Assembly: GCA_021849435.1 (NCBI GenBank)
Contig: JAJZSX010000035.1
Span: forward strand, 1 to 12,260
From: Actinomycetes bacterium
GTDB lineage: Bacteria; Actinomycetota; Acidimicrobiia; Acidimicrobiales; RAAP-2
Length of the DNA stretch: 12,260 bases
Direction of reading: 5' to 3'
Shown here: piece after piece, positions 6,308 through 12,260 of the stretch
Numbering within the stretch: the stretch's first letter is position 1
Layout of the letters: the number at the start of each line of letters is the position of its first letter
Translations under genes and position numbers: made by a program
Notes under the pieces: model-generated
What the model was told of the DNA's origin: nothing
Seen by the model: only the letters and a program-made list of their open reading frames with translations
Databases searched by the model: none

Positions 6308-6634
6308 GTGATCGCAGAAGTTGATGTGAGAAGTTTCGTCGCCGCTCATGCGGACGGCGCATTGGTGCTGGACGTACGCGAGCCGCACGAGTACGAGGCG
6401 GGCCACGTGCCCGGTGCGCGACTGGTGCCGCTTTCGGTGGTCGCCGACGTCGCCCGTGAGATGCCCGTGGGCCAGCCGATCTATGTCATCTGTCAGAGTG
6501 GGAGCCGCAGCTGGCGGGCCGCGCAGCACCTTGATCGCGTCGGACACGACGTGCGATCGGTCCGAGGCGGCACCAGCGGCTGGATCGGTGCGGGCCGTCC
6601 AGTCGTGCGCGGCCAGCGCGCCAACCGAGCCTGA
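6308..6634 (+). CDS. Single-domain rhodanese (sulfurtransferase)
   Basis: The 108-residue protein is a single rhodanese domain. It has LDVREPHEYEAGHVPGA (residues 21-37), the active-site loop CQSGSRS with the persulfide-carrying Cys62, and the closing VRGGTSGWIGAG. It should transfer sulfane sulfur from a donor such as thiosulfate or glutathione persulfide to a thiol acceptor. GTG 6308 follows a strong AAGGAGG (6297-6303) with 4 bases spacing; the frame is open upstream through the palindrome, but that part (MSCQYTPWGILTRH) is only palindrome sequence. There is no signal peptide, so it is cytoplasmic. The CsoR/CstR-like operator directly upstream suggests induction by sulfide or persulfide, as for rhodaneses in CstR regulons; copper control is the alternative. 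It is transcribed alone: the next gene lies convergent. Confidence 0.93.
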   Translation: MIAEVDVRSFVAAHADGALVLDVREPHEYEAGHVPGARLVPLSVVADVAREMPVGQPIYVICQSGSRSWRAAQHLDRVGHDVRSVRGGTSGWIGAGRPVVRGQRANRA

Positions 6635-6703
6635 CTGATCGAGGGATCGCTCCACGGACTGGCGCGAGCGACGATCACAGGGTCGCTGCCGTGTCTGCGT
6701 CAA

Positions 6704-7009
6704 TCAAGTGACCTCGTAGTCGATGACCACGCGGTCACTGACAATTCCGAGGTTCATCCATTCAAGGACCTCCACGTGGCGCGAGTGGGTCTGGTAGGCC
6801 AGAAGGGCGTCCTTATCGATGAAGTCAATCACGAGCAGGACGGGCCAATGCGACTCGACGAGTCCTAGGTCGACGTGCACGGCGATGTCAAGGCGACCGT
6901 CATCAACATCCGCTAAAGCCTCCAGACGCGACTTGATCTCCTCGGCCTGATGCCGACGGACAGTGTCGTCGGCGGAGTCGAGCTGGAGGGCCACGACATG
7001 ACGGATCAC
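6704..7009 (-). CDS. Dabb (stress-responsive A/B barrel) domain protein
   Basis: The 101-residue protein starts MIRHVVALQL at GTG 7009, with GGGGAG about 10 bases upstream. It matches the Dabb pattern: an N-terminal I-R-H-V-V strand with His4, a helix of charged residues (RRHQAEEIKSRLEAL), a strand (LDIAVHVDLGL), the VLLVIDFIDKDALLAYQTHSRHVEV segment with the H-x-x-H-like TH/RH, and a final strand (SDRVVIDYEV). Dabb proteins form dimeric alpha+beta barrels. Some are stress-induced and some are polyketide cyclases; the function here is unknown. It lies 105 bp downstream of the potassium-channel locus on the same strand and is convergent with the rhodanese. Confidence 0.85.
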   Translation of the reverse strand: MIRHVVALQLDSADDTVRRHQAEEIKSRLEALADVDDGRLDIAVHVDLGLVESHWPVLLVIDFIDKDALLAYQTHSRHVEVLEWMNLGIVSDRVVIDYEVT

Positions 7010-7114
7010 GCGTCAGCCGCTCCCCGGATTGCGTGGTCCGACGGCTGTTCCATGTGCGCAGGATCGAAATCAGCGCGTGAACTCTTCACAGGTAGTCGGT
7101 GAAGCGACGCGACT

Positions 7115-8084
7115 TTAGTGGTGGGCGGCGAATCGCCCGAGTGCGCGCAGCTGGTCGTCGGTGCCGACGCTGAGGAGTACGTCGCCGGCGAGGAGCAACT
7201 CGTCGGGTGTCGGATTGGTGACGAAGCTGCCGTCAGGTCGTCTGATCGCCAGGACGAGTGCTCCGGTCTCGTCGCGCACGTGGGCAGCGCGCAGCGATGT
7301 GCCCGCGAGCGCGGAGTCGGTGGCGAGCATTGTCTCGCCGAGGCGAAAGAGGAGGCTGCCGTTGTGCATGACCACGTCGACGAAGTCGACAACGTGGAGC
7401 TGAGTGACGAAGGAAGCCATGCGGTCTCCGCCGAGTTGCTGGGGGCGACGACGCGATCGGCGCCCGCTCGAGTGAGCTTGACCTCTGAGGACTGGCTGCG
7501 TGCCCGGCCATGATTTGGAGGTCAGAGCGCAGGGACTTGCCCGCCACCGTGAGGTACAGGTTGTCAGCATCGGTGTCGAGTGCGGCGACGAGGGTTGCGG
7601 CTCGTTCGATGCCGGCGCGCCGAAGGACTTCGTCATCGGTCACGTCGCCGAGGACCGTGGCGTAGGGCACCGCGCTCAGTCGTTCGGAATCACGATCGAC
7701 CACCACCACATCGCGCCTGGCGTTGACGAGAAATCGGGCCACTTCACTGCCCACCCGCCCCCACCCGCATACGACCACGTGGCCGGTCACGTGCTCTATT
7801 GCTCGGTCTACTCGGCGCCTCCTCACACGGCTTCTCATGTGTCCATCGACTAACAGTTCCAACACCGCCGAAAAGGCGTGGAGCGTGGTGCCTACACCGA
7901 CCAGGATCAGGATCATCGTGAAGGCCTTCTCGCCCGTTGCCAGGGTGCGCGAGGTACTGAAGCCGACGGTGGTGATTGTTGAGATCGTCTGAAAGAGCGC
8001 GTCGCGAAGAGAAAAGCCCGGCGCGAGGTAACCTGCGGTCCCGAGGACCAGCACGAGTCCGAGTGCCACGAGGGCGATCCTCAC
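7115..8084 (-). pseudogene. Two-TM potassium channel with RCK (TrkA_N/TrkA_C) module, two frameshifts
   Basis: From GTG 8084 the product has TM1 (residues 2-20), a pore helix and filter TTVGFS (38-43), TM2 (about 55-80), a basic linker, then an RCK domain with GWGRVG (107-112) and VVVDRD at the second strand. In this frame it reads to SLRSDLQIMA and then turns to nonsense. The sequence continues in a second frame (SEVKLTRAGADRVVAP) and then a third (QQLGGDRMASFV to TAA 7115), which ends in a full TrkA_C domain (GTSLRAAHV...DELLLAGDVLLSVG). One extra G on the plus strand near 7506 and one in the G-run 7441-7445 would give a continuous 323-residue channel, the usual length. As written, the protein loses the second half of its gating module. 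These may be sequencing errors in G/C runs or recent decay. A good promoter precedes it (8112-8139). There is no close start upstream of GTG 8084, although DPFRR-like family residues precede it. Confidence 0.85.
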
Positions 8085-8111
8085 GCGGCGAAACGGGTCT
8101 CCCGCGACGTG

Positions 8112-8139
8112 ATCCTAACGAGAAGCGCGCCGTTGTCAG
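8112..8139 (-). promoter_or_regulatory. Promoter candidate for the potassium-channel gene
   Basis: Read on the minus strand: -35 CTGACA (8139-8134), a 16-bp spacer and -10 TAGGAT (8117-8112). The -35 matches 5 of 6 consensus bases. Transcription would start near 8105, about 20 bases before GTG 8084, which supports that start. Confidence 0.45.
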
Positions 8140-8149
8140 GGGCCCCAGT

Positions 8150-8411
8150 GCGAACACGGTCGATCTCAATCAGGCGTGCGGCAGCGATCTCGGACCACTC
8201 AACCCACTGCTGTACCAGATCGCGGGTACAGCGGCTTACACGAAGGACTTCCACGACGTGACGCTAGGCAACGACCAGCTGCCCTACCCGACCGCGCCGG
8301 GATACCCCGCAGGTGCGCTACGACCTGCCGACACGCTTGGGCACGCTGATCGTGACCGGGTTACTCGCGACGTTTGCCCCGAGGGCGACCTATTCGTTCA
8401 CCCAGCCGTAG
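8150..8411 (+). pseudogene. 3' remnant of an S53 (sedolisin/kumamolisin) peptidase gene
   Basis: In one plus frame the sequence reads LGPLNPLLYQIAGTAAYTKD and FHDVTLGNDQLPYPTAPGY. Near 8310 it moves to another frame: VRYDLPTRLGTLIVTGLLA, ending at TAG 8409-8411. This is the order of the S53 peptidase C-terminus: NPLLY helix, FHDVTxGxN of the calcium site, PGYD and a GLGxP/VTGLL end. The part encoding the catalytic Glu, Asp and Ser (SGTS motif) should lie just upstream but is absent; the fragment begins near the channel promoter. It is thus a 5'-truncated, frameshifted relic of a secreted acid protease gene. A CCG-TAG end overlaps the 3' end of the crotonase gene by 14 bp on the other strand. 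Its presence suggests a deletion or rearrangement between the channel and crotonase genes. Confidence 0.7.
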
Positions 8412-9201
8412 GGTGACGCCCCGATGGTGCTGAACGCCAGTGGGGCGCCCGCTTCTCGAGGAAGGCGCGGATCGATTCTTGGGCGTCGGGGATGAGGCTC
8501 GCCTGGGACATCACCTCAATGGCGACGTCATAGGCGTCGCGTTGGTTGAGGCCGATCTGGCGGTAGAAGGCGGACTTGCCGATGGCGCGTGACTCGACAC
8601 TTCCACGGGTCACCCGCGCCAGAAGTTCATCGGTTGCTTGATCGAGGTCCACGTCGGCCACCACGGTGTTGATGAGTCCCCACTGCGCGGCGGTGTCGGC
8701 GCTGATCGCGTCACCGGTGAGACCCATCTCGAGCGCCCGCTTGCGCGAAATGGCGCGGGCAACGGCGACGAGGGGGGTCGTGCAAAAGAGTCCGCCGCGG
8801 CCTCCAGGCGTGGCGAAGGTCGCGCTCGACGACGCCACCGCCAGGTCCGCGCTCGCAACCAACTGGCATCCCGCCCCGGTCGCAAGGGCGTGCACCTTGG
8901 CGACGACCGGCTGGGGAATCTCCTGGATCGTCTCCATCATCTTCGTGCATCGCGAGAACAAGTGGCGCACGCTCTCGATGTCGGCGTCGAGCATCTCGGA
9001 GAAGTCATGTCCCGTGCACCAGACGGGTCCGGCGGCGGCGAGGATGACGCCCAGCGCGTCACTCTCACCCGCGAGGCTGAGAGCGGAGATGATCTCATCG
9101 ATCATGGCGAGGGTGAGGGCGTTACGACGCTCGGGCCGGTTCAATGTGATCGTGATCGCCGCGTCGCGACGTTCGTATTGGATGTTCGCGAAAGTGGCCA
9201 C
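8398..9201 (-). CDS. ECHDC3-like crotonase (enoyl-CoA hydratase/isomerase family)
   Basis: The 267-residue protein from GTG 9201 (MATFANIQYERRDAAITITL) has the crotonase fold: LNRPERRNAL (20-29), the oxyanion-hole loop CTGHDFSEM (62-70) and the second loop ATGAGCQLVASADLAVAS (107-124), then ATPGGRGGLFCTTP. These match the ECHDC3 subgroup (GHDLKE, GCQLVASCD, TPGxxxGLFCSTP) better than classical hydratases. The two catalytic glutamates of enoyl-CoA hydratase (in CELAM and QPEILLG) are replaced by Gln113 and Gly133, so ordinary hydration is unlikely; it may act as another acyl-CoA isomerase or hydrolase. GAGGAG lies about 12 bases upstream of the start. The frame is open to 9294, but that extension is Arg/His-rich and unlike the family. 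It is divergent from the acyl-CoA synthetase, which fits acyl-CoA metabolism. Confidence 0.88.
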   Translation of the reverse strand: MATFANIQYERRDAAITITLNRPERRNALTLAMIDEIISALSLAGESDALGVILAAAGPVWCTGHDFSEMLDADIESVRHLFSRCTKMMETIQEIPQPVVAKVHALATGAGCQLVASADLAVASSSATFATPGGRGGLFCTTPLVAVARAISRKRALEMGLTGDAISADTAAQWGLINTVVADVDLDQATDELLARVTRGSVESRAIGKSAFYRQIGLNQRDAYDVAIEVMSQASLIPDAQESIRAFLEKRAPHWRSAPSGRHPTAG

Positions 9202-9227
9202 GGTGTCGTCGTTCTCCTCTCTAGAGG

Positions 9228-9255
9228 ATGGTAGGTCACGGTGCTTGTGCGTCGA
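9228..9255 (-). promoter_or_regulatory. Promoter candidate for the crotonase gene
   Basis: Minus strand: -35 TCGACG (9255-9250), a 16-bp spacer and -10 TACCAT (9233-9228). This fits TANNNT and would place the start point about 20 bases before GTG 9201, upstream of GAGGAG. Confidence 0.35.
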
Positions 9256-9390
9256 GATCGGCTTGTCGCATCTTCGACCTCGATGGCGTCGCACCGAGGG
9301 GCTGAGGACACGGGACGTGCGCCGTCGCCAGGTCGACCGGGCGAGATCCTGGCCGGTTTCACGAGGGACTTTGGGCCTTCTGCGACGCGT

Positions 9391-9418
9391 TTGCGACCTA
9401 GACTGCGCGCTCTAGAGT
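9391..9418 (+). promoter_or_regulatory. Promoter candidate for the propionyl-CoA synthetase gene
   Basis: -35 TTGCGA (9391-9396), a 16-bp spacer and -10 TAGAGT (9413-9418). Transcription near 9425 would give a leader of about 30 bases carrying AAGGGGG. Together with the minus-strand candidate at 9228-9255, this leaves a divergent control region of about 255 bp between the two starts. Confidence 0.35.
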
Positions 9419-9456
9419 GCAAAAATAGCACCGACAGTGCGAAGGGGGTGGAAGCG

Positions 9457-11337
9457 ATGGGCGCCTACCGCGACGCGTGGCAACGTAGCGTTGAGAATCC
9501 GACGGCCTTCTGGGGCGACGCGGCTCAACTGATCAGCTGGTACGAGAATCCGAGTGTCATCCTCGATGACTCGGACGCACCGCGTTACCGGTGGTTCGCG
9601 GACGGGGTGATGAACACTTGCTACAACGCGGTCGACCGACACGTCGAGTCCGGTCGAGGTGAGCAGCTAGCTCTTGTTTACGACAGCCCGGTCACCGGCG
9701 TAATCCGGCGTCTGACCTACGCCGAGCTCTTACACGACGTGTCCCATTTCGCGGGCGTCCTGCGCGGACTCGGCGTGAACAAGGGCGACCGGGTCGTCAT
9801 CTACATGCCGATGATCCCCGAGGCAGTCGTCGCTATGCTCGCCTGCGCTCGCCTTGGCGCCATCCACTCGGTCGTCTTTGGCGGCTTTGCCGCCCACGAG
9901 CTCGCCCAGCGCATTGACGACGCCCAGCCCACGGTAGTCGTCTCGGCGTCGTGCGGAATCGAGGTCAATCGCGTCATCTCCTACAAGCCGCTTCTCGACG
10001 CCGCTCTGGAGGAGGCCACGCATCGGGTGGCGCATTGCGTCATCGTCCAGCGTCCCGAGGAGATGGCGACGTTGGTGCCAGGACGCGACGTGCACTGGTC
10101 CGAGGCCATGTCCGCGGCGAGCGCGGTGGACTGCGTTCCCGTCGCCGCGACCGATCCGCTCTACATCCTTTACACCTCGGGATCGACCGGCCGGCCCAAG
10201 GGAGTCGTACGTGATAACGGCGGCCACGCGGTGGCGTTGCGCTGGAGCCTGCCGAACATCTATGACACTCACCCAGGCCAGGTCTTCTGGGCAGCCTCTG
10301 ACGTGGGATGGGTCGTCGGGCACAGCTACATCGTCTACGCGCCTCTCCTGACTGGTGCGACGACCATCCTCTATGAGGGCAAGCCGGTCGGCACGCCCGA
10401 CGCCGGGGCGTACTGGCGCGTCATTGCCGAGCATGGCGTGCGCACACTCTTCACCGCGCCCACGGGATTCCGTGCGGTCAAGCGGGAGGACCCGACGGGT
10501 TCTTTCGTCTCGCGCTACGACCTCTCGGAGTTCAAGTATCTCTTCCTCGCGGGTGAGCGACTCGACCCAGAGACCTTCACCTGGGCCAGTGACCTGCTGA
10601 AGGTGCCGGTGACCGATCACTGGTGGCAGACCGAGACCGGTTGGCCGATCGCTGCGAACCTGATGGGATTGGAACCGATGCTCGCCAAGGCCGGTTCGGC
10701 GACGATGCCGGTTCCTGGCTTTGACGTGCGGATCTTCGACGAGTCTGGCGTCGAAGTTCCCGCGAGCACCGAGGGACTGATTCTGGTCAAGACGCCCCTG
10801 CCGCCCGGCTGCATGACCGGCGTGTGGGGTAACGACGCCAAGTTCGAGGAGATCTATCTGTCCCAGTACCCGGGTTACTACTTGACTGGCGACGGTGGCC
10901 ACTTCGACTCCGACGGCTACCTGTTCGTGATGGGACGAGTGGACGACGTCATCAACGTGGCCGGTCACCGGCTCTCGACGGGAGAGATTGAGGAGATCAT
11001 CGCGGGTCACCCCGACGTCGCCGAATGCGCGGTCATCGGCGTGACGGACGACCTCAAGGGCCAGATTCCGAGGGCTCTAGTAGTTCTGAAAGCGGGTGTC
11101 ACACGCGACCACGCGACGATCGAGTCCGAGCTGGTCGAGCGGGTGCGCGGTCAGTTGGGAGCAGTAGCGAGCCTGCGCCAGGTGAATGTCGTGGACGCTC
11201 TGCCCAAGACGCGTTCGGGCAAGATCTTGCGCAAGTCGATGCGGGCCATTGCCGACGGCGTCGAGATGGCGGTGCCGTCGACGATTGACAACCCGGCCAC
11301 CCTCGAGAATCTCCGCCCGGTGCTGCGCCCGAACTGA
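9457..11337 (+). CDS. prpE: Propionyl-CoA synthetase (AMP-forming acyl-CoA ligase, PrpE type)
   Basis: This 626-residue AMP-forming ligase activates a short-chain acid (propionate, perhaps acetate) with ATP and CoA in the cytoplasm. ATG 9457 follows AAGGGGG (9442-9447); GTG 9448 in frame is possible, and the open frame back to 9241 lacks family similarity. The P-loop is YTSGSTGRPKG (from residue 239), followed by VVRDNGGHAVAL, which is like PrpE (RDVGGYAVAL) and unlike the acetyl-CoA synthetases (HTTGGY). Further motifs are WWQTETGWP (389-397), YYLTGDGG (Asp479) and the C-terminal PKTRSGK with Lys589. That lysine makes the adenylate and, in related enzymes, is acetylated by Pat-type enzymes to switch activity off; the surrounding P-x4-GK motif is intact. 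The length and lysine position are as expected for PrpE. The N-terminal ACAS-type region is present (YRDAWQRSVENPTAFWGDAA). Acetate use cannot be excluded. Confidence 0.93.
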   Translation: MGAYRDAWQRSVENPTAFWGDAAQLISWYENPSVILDDSDAPRYRWFADGVMNTCYNAVDRHVESGRGEQLALVYDSPVTGVIRRLTYAELLHDVSHFAGVLRGLGVNKGDRVVIYMPMIPEAVVAMLACARLGAIHSVVFGGFAAHELAQRIDDAQPTVVVSASCGIEVNRVISYKPLLDAALEEATHRVAHCVIVQRPEEMATLVPGRDVHWSEAMSAASAVDCVPVAATDPLYILYTSGSTGRPKGVVRDNGGHAVALRWSLPNIYDTHPGQVFWAASDVGWVVGHSYIVYAPLLTGATTILYEGKPVGTPDAGAYWRVIAEHGVRTLFTAPTGFRAVKREDPTGSFVSRYDLSEFKYLFLAGERLDPETFTWASDLLKVPVTDHWWQTETGWPIAANLMGLEPMLAKAGSATMPVPGFDVRIFDESGVEVPASTEGLILVKTPLPPGCMTGVWGNDAKFEEIYLSQYPGYYLTGDGGHFDSDGYLFVMGRVDDVINVAGHRLSTGEIEEIIAGHPDVAECAVIGVTDDLKGQIPRALVVLKAGVTRDHATIESELVERVRGQLGAVASLRQVNVVDALPKTRSGKILRKSMRAIADGVEMAVPSTIDNPATLENLRPVLRPN

Positions 11338-11384
11338 TCTCGGGAGGTCGCCACGGGATCACTACGATGGCCCGGAGGAGGAAC

Positions 11385-12194
11385 GTGGCGAGGCTGCTGT
11401 TTACCGCATTTAGCAATCGAGAAGACGCGGTCGCCCTCGCACGAGAGGTCGGCGAGCGCCTCGGCAACGAGGGTCTCGAGAACCAAACGTATTTCCTTGA
11501 CGCACCTGATCCCCCGAACCTGGACGAGAACGACCTGGTGATCAGCCTGGGTGGCGACGGCACGTTTCTACGCGCCGCGCGCCTAGCCCATGGATTCGGC
11601 GCGCGCGTCCTGGCTGTCAACCTGGGGCGACTTGGCTTCTTGCTCAACGTCCCGCCCGAGGAGTTGGTCGACGACGTCAAGCACTCGCTGCGCCACAACC
11701 ACGTGGTCGAACGCCTGGCGCTTTCCATCTCGCGTCCGGGAGGGCTCCTGGACGACTTCGCGCTGAACGAGGTGGTCCTCGAGCGGGCCCACGCCGGCAG
11801 CATGGTCCGAGTCAAGAGTTTTGTCGGTGACGACGAATACCTGACCTACTCTGCCGACGGAGTCATGGTCGCGACCCCCACGGGCAGTACGGGCTACAAC
11901 TTCTCCGCGGGAGGGCCCGTCGTTGAAGCCACTCTGAAGGTCATGATGCTCACGCCGATCGCTCCGCACTTCACGATTGACCGCACCATCGTCGTCGACG
12001 GCGACAAGGTGGTTCGCCTGGTCGCGCTGAACAAGCCGGCCGAGATCGTCGCCGACGGGCGTTCCATCGGCACACTGGCGCCGGGCGAATCCATCGAGGT
12101 CTCCAAGAGTTCGACGCCGGTGCGCGTCGTGGCGACGCGCAGTTTCGAGCTGGGCTTTCGTCTGCGCGAGAGCCTGCGAGAGGGACATGCCTAG
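11385..12194 (+). CDS. nadK: NAD kinase
   Basis: It phosphorylates NAD to NADP with ATP or polyphosphate; this is essential and cytoplasmic. The 269-residue product starts at GTG 11385, directly after GGAGGAGG (11374-11381). ATG 11367 is in frame but lies ahead of this ribosome-binding site and within a candidate -10, TACGAT (11363-11368). Family signs are GGDGT (56-60), AVNLGRLGFL (77-86), LNEV (127-130), SADGVMVATPTGSTGYNFSAGGP (156-178, the NAD-binding glycine-rich loop) and a C-terminal DGRSIG and SFELGFRLR strand pair. The length is normal for bacterial NadK. The stop overlaps the recN start by 8 bp, so the two are translationally coupled, as in many actinobacteria where nadK and recN share an operon. 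The usual upstream partner tlyA is absent; prpE ends 47 bp before instead. Confidence 0.96.
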   Translation: MARLLFTAFSNREDAVALAREVGERLGNEGLENQTYFLDAPDPPNLDENDLVISLGGDGTFLRAARLAHGFGARVLAVNLGRLGFLLNVPPEELVDDVKHSLRHNHVVERLALSISRPGGLLDDFALNEVVLERAHAGSMVRVKSFVGDDEYLTYSADGVMVATPTGSTGYNFSAGGPVVEATLKVMMLTPIAPHFTIDRTIVVDGDKVVRLVALNKPAEIVADGRSIGTLAPGESIEVSKSSTPVRVVATRSFELGFRLRESLREGHA

Positions 12195-12260
12195 CGCACG
12201 CCTCATCGAGCTCTACGCCCACGGACTCGGGGTGATCGATGACGCGCGCATCGAGTTCGG
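12187..12260 (+). CDS. recN: DNA repair protein RecN, N-terminus only
   Basis: Only the first 24 codons are in the window. The product starts MPSARLIELYAHGLGVIDDA and continues RIEF, matching the RecN opening (L-x-I-x-N-L-x-VIDDAxLE) that precedes the Walker A motif of this SMC-like ATPase. RecN acts in double-strand-break repair. ATG 12187 lies inside the end of nadK (ATGCCTAG overlap), and the reading frame is fixed by the GVIDDA motif. The identification rests on this short segment plus the nadK context. Confidence 0.85.
   Translation, partial: MPSARLIELYAHGLGVIDDARIEF

Noticed and set aside
7061..7095. Small hairpin GTGAA-CTC-TTCAC after the channel gene as a terminator
   Set aside because: Only a 5-bp stem with no U-tract on the minus strand; too weak to call.
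9730..11010. Long minus-strand open frame opposite prpE
   Set aside because: It is antisense to a clearly conserved acyl-CoA ligase and is rich in Arg, His and Asp with no family pattern, as expected for the complement of a high-GC gene.

Overview
The window looks like chromosomal DNA of a high-GC actinomycete-type bacterium. The signs are GC-rich third codon positions, frequent GTG starts, several genes with no Shine-Dalgarno but a TANNNT-like -10 just upstream (suggesting leaderless transcripts), and a NAD kinase-recN pair that overlaps by 8 bp, an arrangement common in Actinomycetota. A deep lineage such as Acidimicrobiia is an inference. No rRNA, tRNA, CRISPR array, transposase or phage gene was seen.

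Left part (1-3785): a secreted protein of 78-residue DUF5666-like repeats runs off the left edge on the minus strand. It is followed by about 740 bp of lower-GC DNA without a convincing gene, a membrane-anchored unknown protein (minus), a broken unrecognised gene (minus; one nonsense codon and a frameshift explained exactly by a 5-bp tandem duplication), an alpha/beta hydrolase (plus) and 369 bp of intergenic DNA with inverted repeats.

Middle (3786-7009): mostly small housekeeping or accessory genes. These are a small beta-rich protein, an SDR oxidoreductase, a DUF2277/DUF1905 pair, a 2'-5' RNA ligase-type 2H phosphoesterase (minus), a single-domain rhodanese and a Dabb-domain protein (minus). 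Between the 2H phosphoesterase and the rhodanese lies a perfect inverted repeat with 23-bp arms. Its core has the ATACCCC/GGGGTAT form of CsoR/CstR-family operators, which fits persulfide- or metal-responsive control of the sulfurtransferase.

Right part (7115-12260): a two-TM potassium channel with an RCK/TrkA regulatory module is interrupted by two apparent single-base deletions about 60 bp apart. Next is a decayed 3' fragment of an S53 (sedolisin) peptidase, then an ECHDC3-like crotonase (minus) divergent from a propionyl-CoA synthetase (PrpE-type, plus). NAD kinase and the start of recN follow. The divergent crotonase/PrpE pair suggests short-chain acyl-CoA metabolism.

No complete new defence or mobile system is visible. 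The most interesting features are the long CsoR/CstR-like palindrome at the rhodanese and the cluster of three damaged genes, whose lesions can be described to the base.
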